Assembly (NCBI RefSeq): GCF_012489685.1
Contig: NC_080046.1
Location: forward strand, 66,293,984-66,357,983
DNA: 64,000 bases
Direction: 5' to 3'
DNA from: Lotus japonicus
Taxonomy: Eukaryota > Streptophyta > Magnoliopsida > Fabales > Fabaceae
Part shown: positions 33,301 through 43,912 of the stretch, one piece after another
Numbering within the stretch: the first letter of the stretch is position 1
Layout: the number at the start of each line of letters is the position of its first letter
The notes under the pieces: model-generated
The model's input: the letters and a program-made list of their open reading frames with translations, nothing else
Told to the model about the DNA's origin: nothing
Database searches by the model: none
Translations under genes and position numbers: made by a program

Positions 33301-34449
33301 TCGTTTTGAGGCTGACCAAATCCTGGAAATCCCTCTTCCTATCCAAGACTGCAGTGACACTTTGATATGGAGCCTCTCCAAAAATGGACTCTACTCAGTC
33401 AAGTCGGGCCACCATCTTGTTCAAGAGGAAACCTCTACAGCCTCTCCATCTACTTCTCACAATAGCACCTTTTGGTCCGACATATGGGAGGTTGATGTGC
33501 AGCCCCGCTGCAAGGAGCTAATTTGGCGAGCAGCTCATAATGCCATCCCCGTGAAGCAGAGCCTCCTCAGGAGGGGCATTGTTGTTGATCATATATGTCC
33601 TATGTGTGGTGAAGCTTCAGAATCAGTTGGCCATGCCCTTGTCACTTGCCCGGAAGTCAATCGGATTTGGTTCATCTCTCCCCTGGGATTGCGAATAGAA
33701 GAGCTTGAGGACTTTTGCTTCAAAGGATGGCTTGCAAACAACCTGGAAAATCTCCCCGAGGAGGGACTACAATGGATGTTTGCTCTAGTTTGGGCCATTT
33801 GGAAGAGGAGAAATACCTGGCTGTTCAATGAAAAGATTCTCTCTCTCGAACAAGTCATTGACCATGCCTCATTTATGTTAGCACCGACTGAGAACCCTAG
33901 ACAGCAAGCTGAAAAGGTTCCAGGCACAATTCCGGCGCGCTGGAAACCTCCGCATAGGGGTAGAATCAAAGCCAATTTTGATGCCTCGATAAGGGACAAC
34001 GTTGGAACAGGGGTTGGAGTCATTTTCAGAAACCACCAAGGAATCTCCCTGGCTGCCAACACTCACTTCATTCCTTCTGCTTACGAACCAGACATCGCAG
34101 AAACCATGGCCTTTCGCTAGAGCATTCTCTCAGCACTCAACTTTGGCTTGCAGGAAGTGGAATTCGAAACTGACTGTCTCAGTCTCTTTTTGGCTTGGAA
34201 CAGGTTATCTCCCTTCAACAATTACCTGGCATCTCTTGTGCAGGATTGTAAATATCTGTCTTCCTCTTTTAGGACTTGCTTACTTCTAAACTGCCGTAGG
34301 ACAGCAAATGGTGTAGCTGACCATATTGCTCATTTAGCTTTCGATTACCAGGATCAGGTCTGGGTAGAACTTGATCCTCCTGGTACATCCACTTTGCTTC
34401 ACCATGAAGCCACATTTTGTACTAGCTTTGAGGCCTCTACCTCCTTTTA
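30340..34449 (+). pseudogene. LINE ORF2: endonuclease, reverse transcriptase, RNase H (broken)
   Basis: Starts at ATG 30340 (MKTLSWNCRGLRTPGA), an apurinic-type endonuclease with CFGDFNEI. A frameshift in a C-run near 30815 and stops at about 30970, 31110 and 31293 follow. Reverse transcriptase resumes at about 31600 with TKAPGVDGTPALFYKRFW, KLDISKAYDRVEW and, after a CT-repeat slippage near 32275, LLFADDSVIFAKAS (catalytic FADD). Stops at 32702 and 32888 precede the zf-RVT region (CPMCGEASESVGHALVTCPE) and an RNase H-like domain (KANFDASIRDNVGTGVGVIF; DHIAHLAF near the end) interrupted once at 34118. The original enzyme performed target-primed reverse transcription. Now inactive. Confidence 0.95.
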
Positions 34450-34676
34450 ATCCAAGTATGAAAGTTCAAAAAAAAAAAGTATCAAACTAGAGCCCAATAG
34501 TTATATTAGAATTCCCAACAAATCATTCTTCGTATAATAATTTGTAAGTATAGAACTCAAGCGAGATAGTTTATGCTAGAAGTATAAAAAAACTATTATG
34601 ATATGAACTCAACTCATCATTTTTAAATTTAGAAAAATGAACATACATACATTATACAAATAAATACGAGAAAAAG

Positions 34677-34841
34677 TTTGATGCACCGACGGTGTAAATT
34701 TTTTTTACACCGTCAACCAATCAGATTTCAAGGATATGCCACGTCAATTAATGAAATTAAATAAAAAGAGAGATTTTCTCACATCCTTGAAATCTGATTG
34801 GTTGACGGTGTAAAAAAACTTTACACCGTCGGTGCATCAAA
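34677..34841. mobile_element. 165-bp MITE with 59-bp terminal inverted repeats
   Basis: Starts tttgatgcaccgacggtgta and ends with its inverse tacaccgtcggtgcatcaaa. The inverted arms are about 59 bp with a single visible mismatch, around a 45-bp AT-rich centre. It interrupts the duplicated EXORDIUM 3' flank between sequences that are contiguous at about 61845-61855. A half-like relative may lie near 53341-53420. Confidence 0.9.
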
Positions 34842-35687
34842 ATTAATTGTCTCTTCTTTATTACATCATTTTCTTTCCATGTATATAATAAGCATTCTTT
34901 AGTTTAACAAAAACATAATTCACACCTCAAACTAAACGACCAAAGCAGCTTGCCTGAAACAGCAGCCTCCATCGTCTTCACTCTTCAGTCAGTTCCATCA
35001 CATTCACAAATCACACCCGCGTCATGCATGCCGAAATCTTCAGGTCCCACATCGTCGACAACAAGTACTTCCTCTGTTCACCCCATGTGCACTATAGCTC
35101 GCTCCGGTACTCTTCTCCACTAGAACCCGGGTAATCCGGCTACGACTCCCGAAAACCCTTGTGCAAGCCGAAACATCCTGCATCGGCTCCGGCAGATACC
35201 CTCGACGACAACGTCCTTGGCGGTGAGGATGACGTTGATGGTGTCGAGGTCGTTGAAGGTGGAAACGAGTGAGACAAGGTGAGTTTGTTGGCAGTGGCGA
35301 AGGGAGCTTGGGCAAAGTTAAGCCTAAGTCTAACTGCCTACAACTGACGTGTGATCCAGGGTTTTCATTTGCAATTGCATGCATTGGTGTTGCGGCGTGA
35401 ATAACCTGTTGTAATGACAAATGTCTCATTTTCAATTAAACGCCAACCCAAACATATAAATACAATCCATAATTACCAGGTTCGTCATATGCTTCGGTAT
35501 GTGTACGCAACATATGAATTACCCGGGTATACAAAGTTGGTTCGCGAGCTGTTCGATCTAAGTAAACTAAAACTATATTTATATTAAAAATAGTTCTGTA
35601 GATATACTTCAATTTTAATAATATTTATTTTATTAATTTTCCATAAATAAAGTCATTTATGTTAAAGTACTGTATTATTTGTATTTT

Positions 35688-36799
35688 GGGTTGTCTAAAT
35701 GACCCATGGTAAAATTTGGGTTAAATAACCCATGGTCTAGGTGGACCAATCATATTTAAGATAAATTGGTGGAATTTTTTATATTTTATTTATTAATTTA
35801 TTTATGGTTAAATATGTTTTTGTCCCTAATTTATACACATAAATATAAAATGGTACATGAAAAAAAACACACAAGTTTTAGTCCTTGAAAATTTTTATTT
35901 AATTTAAAATGGTCCTTGTAATGGATTTTTCACATCTATTTGAGGCCCTCCAAAATTTCTTCCATCAAATTTAATTCTTCTTCCTTGATAATCATGTCAA
36001 AACCTAAAAATCAATCAAGTACTGGTGTGTTGGGGATTTAGTTCTTCTTCCATCAAACTTTGTCACGATGTATGGGGCTGAATTAGAGGGTGATCCTCTT
36101 GTCAATTGGGTTGTTTTTGTCCTTCCTCTGCTTTTTACGAGGGTTGCGTTTCTTATTCCCAGAGGCTTATCTATCCGGTACTAGTGTGTTTGTACAGGGC
36201 TACGACCCTTCCTATATCAATAAATTTTTGATTTTGCAAAAAAAAAACCTAAAAATTGTATTTTCATCCCATAAAAGGGAAAGAATAAGAAACACAGAGC
36301 AAATAGAATTTTATATCCTACACAAGTAAATTTGATTTCATACGGATTCGGAAGCAAACATGAAAACCATTTGCCAAATTCATCCTTCTATATTTCAATT
36401 TTGTTTTTGAGAACACAACAACATGATGAGCTGAGAATGTAATGAAGCGTAGCATAAGATAGTTACCCCACCATGGCTGTGTTCTTTAAGTTTGGGATAA
36501 AGATATGAATTCTTAGGTTTTGAAATAATTATGAGCGGAGAAGGACTAAATTTAATGGAAATTTTTTAAAGGGATCAAAATAGATGTGAAAAATAATTTA
36601 AAGGACTAAAACCTTTGTCTTTTTTTTTCAGGTACTATTTTAAATTCATTTGTATAAGTTAAGGACAAAAACATATTTAACCCTATATAAATTAATAAAT
36701 AAAATATAAAAATTCAAACAATTTATCTTAAATGTGATTGGTCCATCTAGACCATGTGTTATTTAACCATAATTTTACCATGGGTCATTTAGACAACCC
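35688..36799. mobile_element. Long inverted-repeat element nested in hAT A
   Basis: Begins gggttgtctaaatgacccat and ends with the inverse atgggtcatttagacaaccc. The arms stay recognisably inverse for about 280 bp each (shared ggttaaatatgtttttgtcc and its complement, gaccaatcatatttaagata-type sequence). A short retroposon sits in the middle. No convincing 8-9 bp TSD was found (only ttt), so its class is unsettled; a palindromic MULE-like or foldback element is plausible. Confidence 0.75.
36012..36243 (+). mobile_element. Small 5'-truncated retroposon with poly(A) tail
   Basis: Bounded by a perfect 13-bp TSD, aaaacctaaaaat, at 35999-36011 and 36244-36256, with an A-run at its right end after tcaataaatttttgattttg. 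It looks like the 3' tail of a LINE; a processed mRNA is possible. Inserted in the centre of the inverted-repeat element, hence younger than it. Confidence 0.85.
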
Positions 36800-37402
36800 T
36801 TTGGGTTTATATAAGTTTTGTTTTTGTCTAGTTAGTAACGTAAAATGAAAACAGTGAATTGGGCTTGTGCAGAAAAAATAAAAATAAAAAAGGAAACAAG
36901 TAGCCCATCCATCTGGATTAACCCATATACTAGCCTAACACAGTAACACGTGCCGTAGCCTCACACCTTCTTCACCCTTTTATTTTGGTGGCTTCCATGG
37001 CGTGCTTCATCCTCAAAACCACTCCTCTTTCTCTACCTAAAAATGCTCATGCGGCCCTCAAAAGAGCACCTATGGCCCTGCCGACAGCTGAAGAGCCACG
37101 TAAGGAGCCCAGGCAAGCGGTGGCTCCGCCACTGTTTGTTGGAGACTCTTCCCGAGGGAATAGCTCGGGTGTATGGTTTGCTTTCCTACGACGAGCGCAG
37201 AGGATCCCGATCCCCTCAACGATTATGGAGACGGGCCCAACTCGAAGGGAAATACAAAGTCGGTTCCCAAGATGATGAATTTACATCTGATACCCTTCCC
37301 TCTAACTGCCTCGACAGCTGTCATCTGAACACTATAACCGCTTTCTAGAAACCACACCTTCTCCATTTCCCGCTCAACTCTGAAGTCTGAATCCTCTCGC
37401 TC

Positions 37403-38347
37403 ATGGCTGAAGCTGAAGGTGTTCAATCGGCTAATGTCACCATTGTTGCTAATCCTCAACCTTCAGGTAACACTTCACATTCTTGCTCTGCTCTCAACTC
37501 TGAAGTCTCTGAATCCTCTCGTTCATTCCCTACCATGGCTTCCAATTCTGAAGGTACTGAAGCTGAAGGTCAAATCGATTCGGAGGATGTCACCATTGTT
37601 GTTAATCCTCAACTTCCAGGTAACCTTTTGTTTTCATTCTCTCTTCCATACTCTCTGAATCCTCTCGTTCATTCTCTACCATGCTTTTCTCTACATTTCA
37701 TTCTCTATGCTTTTCCAATTCTGAAGGTACTGAAGATGAAGGTGGTTTAATTAATCAAATCGATTTGGAGGTTCAATTGGCTAAGGTCACCATTGTTGCT
37801 AATTCTCAACTTCCAGGTAACACTTCATTCTTCTTCCATTCATTCTTCTATGGCTTCCTACTTTCAACTCTGAAGTCTCTGAATTCTCTCTCGTTTGAAG
37901 GTCAAATCGATTCAGTTCAATCAGCTATTGTTGCTAGTCCTCAACCTGCAGGTAACGCTTCATTCTGTTTTCATTCTTTCTTTCTTAGCTTCCTGCTCTC
38001 AACTCTGTCATTGATGCTGGTGAAGGTGTCATTGATGCTAATTCTGGTGAAGGTGGTTCGGAGGTTCAACTGGCTCAGCAGTGCAGTAGAAAACGTGGAA
38101 AATGGAGATGTCCAAAGAAGCCTTTGCCAGACAGAAAATTATGTGAAGATCACAGAGCCCAATCTCAGAAACACAATGAAGAATACCGGATTAAGAAGAA
38201 GAATAAGAAGAAGAATAACGGTATGCCTGCGCCTGCTGCTGCACCTTCTTCATCGGGGGTAATCAGTCCAAGTCCAAGATCCATCGGTGATCGTGCCACT
38301 GAGGACCAGCTTGTCACTTCTACTACTGTCTCTGTCTCTGTTACCAG
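37403..38347 (+). pseudogene. Repeated exon-like units followed by a WRC-type zinc-binding exon
   Basis: Starts with an ATG (MAEAEGVQSANVTIVANPQP). The unit encoding (V/A)TIVxNPQxP and ending at a caggtaa-type splice donor recurs four times between 37403 and 38000. The final exon encodes QQCSRKRGKWRCPKKPLPDR followed by KLCEDHRAQSQKHNEE, i.e. C-x8-C-x10-C-x2-H. This resembles the WRC domain of GRF factors and of IBM1/JMJ25-like demethylases, with one residue fewer in the first spacer, and is followed by a KKKNKKKNN basic stretch. It ends at a donor at 38348. I cannot assign a known gene. It could be a fragment of a WRC gene or the first exons of a gene fused to the NAXD copy downstream. Confidence 0.5.
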
Positions 38348-38580
38348 GTACTGTTATTCATTTCCTGCACATGAAATTCATTTTCCACCTTTTTTGTTTC
38401 AGCTTCATGGTTCTTCCTAACAAGATTGTTGTTTTCTCCGTAGAATTGATTACGGTTTCAAAACAGTACCAAACGATCGTTTTGCTGTTTGCACCTGTTG
38501 ATGAAACATTCATGAATTCCCAATTATCCTTGTTCCTTGTTGCGTTGTACAAACACTTGTGTTTCTTTGCCTGTTTTCAG

Positions 38581-41500
38581 AAGGCAAAAGATAGAGGCTG
38601 ATGCTGAGAGCATTATTCGAGCAATTACTCCTGCCCTTGATTCTAGCCGATATAAAGGCCAAGCAGGTACACTATTCTTTCAGGTTATGCTATTTACTTG
38701 TATTGCATCTATGCTTATTATTTTTGCATACTTTGTTTTTACTGTGTTAGCAAGTTTCTGTCCTTTTTCTTTCCATTCATTTCATTTGGTAAATGGAACC
38801 AACTACCTAGGTTGTGGTAAGTTGTGTTAATCTAAGATAGAAAATTGAGAAAGAAAATTGTTGTCCAATTTGTGCAGAAGAAGACCCTCGTATTATTTAT
38901 ATTGAATAAAGATTGGTGTACACTCTTTGGGTGTAGACCACTAGAGAGAGATAAATAAGTGTGATATATGATGTGATGTGACCGAAAGAAAGAGATAGAG
39001 AGAAAAAAAAAGGTGTCCCAAGGTGTCTGTACTATTTGATGGTCTATGAATACGTTGCTGATTTATATTTTATGTTTGTGACTGGGTAGAAAATAAGAAG
39101 TGACTAATGTTTTCTTCACTTATGTTTCAAATCAGGAAAAATAGCTGTGATTGGAGGTTGCCGTGAGTATACAGGTGCACCATATTTTGCTGCAATTTCA
39201 GCCTTAAAAATTGTTAGTACCCGTACTCTTTCTAATTACCCTTTCCTCCTTGTAATGATTTCTCCTCAAGTTTGGTTGTAGGGTGAAAGAACTGAACTAT
39301 TTTTTCACCCAGGGTGCTGATTTGTCCCACATATTCTGTACAAAAGATGCTGTGTTTTGGAAGAATCATATGGTGTCAGGTATGACTTCTTTGTAATCTA
39401 CATCTTTTTGTCTGCATATTTCAATAAAACCAAGTGGATGGTGTGTTTAGCGAGAGTCTAATTTCAGGGAGGAGGACAAGAGGACCACATCAAGCAAGAT
39501 TCTTGCTGAAGTTGACAAATGGTTAGAAAGATTTGACTGCCTAGTCATTGGTCCAGGCCTTAGAAGAGACCCCTTTCTGCTAGTATGCTTTCTATTGAAA
39601 TGCTTCAATGGATCATAGTTTTATTACACACATAGACTCATCTTTAGCTTCTTGTGTTTGCTTTTGGACTTCAAAATACTCTTATCTTTTCTAGTACGCG
39701 TGTAAGATAATATGCATGCAGATGATGATAAGTACAAATACAGTATAATGAATTAATGTTGCCTGAAAAACTGTCAAAGAACTAGTAGTTTAAAGATAAA
39801 CTATTGGAGGATAACTCAAAAGGCAGTTTTTCTCATGTAACAACTCATTGATAATGATGTAACAAAGCATTAGCTCATAACTCTTGGAACTTGATATTAC
39901 TTTGTATTGATATTCTGATAATAAAGTTGAAAATGGTAAGGATGAACTAGATCACCTCATTGCCCTTCTTTTGGTACTGTGTCAAAGAACCATACTGTCT
40001 AAAAGTGTAAGTTATTGAGCGCATACATAGATTTTATGGCTGTTGGAAATTTGCGCTTTCAAGCTGTACATACTACATAGTGTTTATGAAATATACTGTT
40101 TTCTTCAACCTTGTTGTGTTACAGGTATTTTCCCCCATCTGAGTTCTATCATTCTACGAGATGATATATCTTATGATGTACCTGTTTCCGTTGACCACCA
40201 TTCTTATCCTAACATTTGCGCAATATTATCAGGATTGTGTGAGTGAAATCATGAGACATGCAAGACAGTCAAACATCCCAATTGTGGTAGATGGGGTATG
40301 TATGTAAGTTGAGGTCTAGAAACATTGTAGTCTGATTAACATGTCCATATCGATTGCACATCTAGCCTATATATGATCATTCTAATACTTTTTTTTTGGC
40401 ATTTTCAGGATGGACTTTTTCTTGTTACAGATAATATTGACCTTGTTAGTGGCTATATATTAGCTGTTCTTACCCCAAATGTCAATGAATATAAACGTCT
40501 TGTACAGAAAGTACTGAGTTCTGAAGTAAATGATACAGATGCTACTCAGCAAGTGCTATCGCTTGCCAAACAGTAAGCTCTTCATTTCAAGTACCCTTTT
40601 TTGTGCTAGAACATTTTTCTGGCAACGGTTCCTTCTCCATTTGTTGTTTGCTGTTTCTGAAATGTGTATCTGTTGCTGTCAGTTTGGTACTGTAACCACC
40701 ATGTTTTTCTGCAAGCAAACTTGGCTTCTGTATTGTGAAATTTACTTGGCCAAAGGTTGTTTTTTCAAATTACACAAATAAGTGTAGCGCTCACTCCAGA
40801 TAATTGACAAGTTCTGAGGGCGTAGTTGGAAGATGAGTCACATAAATGTAATATTCATGCAAGATACTGCTCCATTTTATGTTCACCCCAGGACCATGAA
40901 CTTCCGGAGAAAAAACAAAACTTCAGTCATAAATGGAAGGATGTGTTCCTCAATTGGGAACTCCATTCTTTTCAACCATCTGGTCTTAAAAGACAGAAAT
41001 AACTACTTTTGATATCCCTCTCTAGTCTACAATCTCCATAATTTATTTTCACTGTGACTCTAAAGCTCTGAGAACTTATCTCAAGATTCAAACTGGAATG
41101 GGGATTTAAATTTTAAATCCTAATATGCGCTGTATAGTGGGAAGTGTGATTTACTTGATGCTCAGGCTAACTCATGGCATATGCAGGTCAAATATTGTGA
41201 AAACTGATTATAATAATTAGATTTCTTTGTAAAAGAAAATTTAGACATTTTAGCAATAGAAAGAACTAGAGCATGATAAGTTGTTTGATTGGTCTGCATT
41301 TCGATGATCTGACTCTAAGTGCAAAAGCTTAATGATGGCTGTGAACTTTTTTGGCAGGATTGGTGGTGTTACTATCCTAAGGAAAGGGAAATCTGATCTC
41401 ATTAGTGATGGTGATACAGGTAGATCCTTGATAAATGTAAAAATCTTGTTCTTTTTTCCATGCATATTTTCAATTCCAATCAAGATGTATGTTCATGTAG

Positions 41501-42823
41501 TACCTGCATGTTGTGTACAAGATAATTGAACTGAAAGTTTACAAATGTAGTTGTCCTTCTTAATTAATCTATGGAATAGAGGCTTTAAGTTATGGAACAG
41601 ACAGCAATGTTCTCTGAAGCATGACATAAAAAGTAGTGCTTGACAGTATATTATTTTTGCATTGGCACCTTGCTTATGAGATAAGTATTAAAGTGATCCT
41701 TCAGTGCTTTATGATATAGACTGTTTTGTGGTAAATGATTTGATTATGACTATTATTTGTGCAGTCAAATCAGTGACCATCTATGGTTCTCCTAGGCGCT
41801 GTGGTGGCCAGGGTGATATCCTTTCTGGAAGGCAAGTTAACTTTTATACAGTTTTCTTAGATGCCTTCTCTTTACATTAGATGGAGTTCTCTTCATTTTA
41901 TGCTCCTTCCCTCCTTTTTCATTTTGTCACTGTTATCTAAGCACTTTCAAAAATCAATGTAAAATGTCTATGAAATCTGGAGCGCTCATTAATACAATTG
42001 AAAAAGAGACGCAACTCATTCAACTCCTTGTTTTATTAGTTGCTTTTATTTTGCAACTCATTTGCTTGTCAATTTGTCATTCATTGAAAGAGAGAAGTAA
42101 AGCATTCAATCACTTGATCATGATCTTTTCTTGAGTTGGACCAATAGTTCAAGTTAAAGTAGCAATTTAAGTTGTTAAGCTTCCATATTTCTACTAATTC
42201 GCTGAGTCTACTACATTGGGGAGCTTGTGAGTAATGTATACTGCAGTGTTCATGTACAATTCTTAGCTATTAGAAACAGATTCTATAATACTGCTACAGC
42301 AAATCTCAGAAGAAAATATAAATTGCATGTTACTTACACATATGTTGTTGAAATTCGAGATTTTAATAAAAGTTTACTTATTTTAATTGGTACAGCTGTC
42401 TTTTTGTCGTGGGCACGCCCACATATTTTAGCTGCTGGTCCAAATTCAAATCTCAGGTTATATGTCATTACCTTACCTAGATTCTACAACAAATGTTTTC
42501 TATTTTGCTCAGGCATATTGTCTCATCTTTGAATATCAGTTATATCTTTAGTTATATTTTGTTACAGTCTTACAAATCCAGCAGTTTTGGGATGCATTGC
42601 TGGGTCTGCTATGATGAGGAAAGCAGCTTCCCTTGCCTTCTCCAATAAGAAACGATCAACGGTCACTGGAGATATCATTGAATGCTTGGGGAAAAGGTAG
42701 AGATTTCATGAAAAATTGTAAAACTTTGTTTAATGATATGAGCAAGTTGAGTTGCATTTAAGCTTCTGTATTATTTCTTGCAGTCTGGAAGATATTTGTC
42801 CTGCTGGTTCATGCTCTTTGTGA
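38581..42823 (+). pseudogene. NAXD: ATP-dependent (S)-NAD(P)H-hydrate dehydratase copy, frameshifted
   Basis: NAXD repairs hydrated NAD(P)H. Exons read by eye: 38581-38666, 39136-39212, 39313-39379, 39468-39582, 40233-40295, 40409-40572, 41358-41419, 41765-41831, 42396-42456, 42568-42696, 42784-42823. Family strings: [113 protein letters not shown]. In exon 3 about 43 bp are missing between CTKDA and the LEESYGV region, shifting the frame. Gly in the GPGLGRDP motif has become Arg, and the donor after 41831 is GC rather than GT with an unclear junction. The usual targeting N-terminus is absent; upstream lies the WRC exon in a compatible phase. Most likely a recently decayed duplicate. Confidence 0.88.
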
Positions 42824-43577
42824 CCTCCAGACACTTACATGAAACATGTCAAGTTGTATGTTTTGCTTGGAGAATAGTTTCTTTCGTTTACACTGGTTTT
42901 TACTTTTAGACCTTAGAAACGCATCCCTTCACACAAGTGTAATGTGAAAATAGCTTGCATTGTCAGTTACATTTGTAAAATTGTTGCGGAATGTTCCTTA
43001 GAAACGCATCCCTGTAATGTGAATGTTACTTCCTCCTATAAAAAAAAATGACATTCGTTTGCCACTTTTAAACCTTACGAATTGAATTGTCTGGTCATTA
43101 CATGTTAACTTTGATGACCAATTTATAGAAACAAAGACAATGCCCTCATTTTTGCACCATGGTTTTGGGAGAAGTGATTTGAAGGTATGAGACATTCATT
43201 TGGGATCTCTCATAGATTAATCTTTCTTAAAAACATGATCCCACTTATTAGTAGGTTGGGCGGGGCTGTTTGGAGAGTTGAATTGCTCAACCCACCCGCT
43301 ATGTCGTCGCACCTTAAGGTTAAGTAGGTTCGGCCCTCAAGTTGGCACCGGTGATTTTGGTATATATTTAAAGTTTAAATAGATAAATGAAAAAGTTCTC
43401 TTGGTGTTATCCCTTAAATCCAATTATTATTGAGAACTATTCCATACTTTTATTCTTTTATTAATAATCCTTTTAAGACTATCAAGTTCTTAACATGAAA
43501 TTTGAAGGAGGGGGGCGGTTTATACATACGGGTGACTTCACTCAAAGCTGAACATTTAGACACATTGACAGTGAAAA
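42824..43577. other. Intergenic, no gene seen
   Basis: 3' flank of the NAXD copy, then AT-rich DNA. Nothing coding or structured could be supported. Confidence 0.6.
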
Positions 43578-43800
43578 CTACTTTTCGGTCTCATCTGAAT
43601 CTGGGGAGTTTTTCATCATCGGATGTTTTGGGGCTGCATACTGCAATACTTGAGGAGCAGAAGGATAGAGTGGTTGCTGCCTGTATATAGCATGATCAAA
43701 AGGAGGCCGTTGCATAACCAAAATGAGGAGGAGGAGGTGGTGGCACATAGTAGTAAGGATGAGGAGTACCAAGAGGAGGAGGAACATTTTGACCCGGGAA
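43578..43800 (-). pseudogene. Fragment of a proline-rich protein gene
   Basis: Minus strand reads PGQNVPPPLGTPHPYYYVPP and PPPHFGYA, then shifts frame by one base to RPPFDHAIYRQQPLYPSAPQ, VLQYAAPKHPMMKNSPDSDE and a stop. Coherent sense in two adjoining frames suggests a frameshifted C-terminal exon of an unidentified Pro/Tyr-rich protein. Confidence 0.4.
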
Positions 43801-43850
43801 AAAAAAATTGTGCGTTGCGCTTGCACTTTGAAAGTGTGTTACTTACGTAC

Positions 43851-43912
43851 TTTGAAAGTGCTATAGTCACGCATTTTTAAAGTGCTATAGTGACGCATTT
43901 TTAAAGTGCGAG
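43851..43912. repeat. 24-bp minisatellite
   Basis: Two and a half imperfect units of the form tttttaaagtgctatagtgacgca. Lies just beyond the proline-rich fragment. Confidence 0.75.

Larger units (their letters stand above)
28709..34476 (+). mobile_element. Full-length L1-type LINE, 5.77 kb
   Basis: Flanked by a perfect 13-bp TSD, aagtatcaaacta, at 28696-28708 and 34477-34489, and ends in a poly(A) run just before the right TSD. Order: 5' UTR of about 185 bp, ORF1 (gag-like), ORF2 with endonuclease, reverse transcriptase, zf-RVT and RNase H-like regions. ORF2 has several stops and frameshifts, so the copy is not autonomous. The pre-insertion sequence is still visible at about 61685-61720 in the undamaged locus. 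Confidence 0.96.
35292..37134. mobile_element. Non-autonomous hAT element A, 1.84 kb
   Basis: Terminal repeats begin cagtggcgaagggagcttgg and end (inverse) cagtggcggagccaccgctt. A perfect 8-bp TSD, tttgttgg, flanks at 35284-35291 and 37135-37142, as expected for hAT. No transposase frame was found. Its interior carries a long inverted-repeat element (35688-36799). The first ~130 bp are strongly similar to the left end of hAT element B at 49190. Confidence 0.92.
28238..37226 (-). repeat. Direct duplicate of the EXORDIUM 3' region, expanded by insertions
   Basis: Pieces 28238-28708, 34490-34676, 34842-35291 and 37135-37226 align by eye, in order and orientation, to the intact EXORDIUM locus: 51462-51489 followed by 61329 to about 62700. 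Long shared runs include tgagaatgagaattcacttc, cttatgatcttatcctcttt and aaatgaacatacatacatta. The gaps are a LINE, a MITE and a hAT, each with its own boundaries. Within the copy, the stretch around 34490-34560 also shows a local imperfect repeat of its own left flank. Confidence 0.88.
35011..37226 (-). pseudogene. EXORDIUM-like pseudogene, deleted and split by a hAT element
   Basis: Reads like the C-terminal half of the intact gene at 61978-62883: [16 protein letters not shown] and VSACTRVFGSRS are still visible. A large internal deletion near 35200 joins the region equivalent to residue ~230 to the region around GFCR, removing the [14 protein letters not shown] block. At 35291 the hAT interrupts it; sequence resumes at 37135 (ggagactcttcccgagggaa) and stops after another deletion at about 37214-37226. 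Frameshifts throughout. No promoter or N-terminus remains. Confidence 0.92.

Noticed and set aside
34677..34841. Candidate microRNA hairpin
   Set aside because: The near-perfect 59-bp arms, the sharp gatgcaccgacggtg ends and interruption of a duplicated segment identify a MITE. A miRNA precursor origin is not needed, though it could make siRNAs.
43502..43690. 62-codon plus-strand frame
   Set aside because: It starts at a Met but has no recognisable content. The opposite strand carries coherent Pro-rich coding fragments, so this is a shadow.
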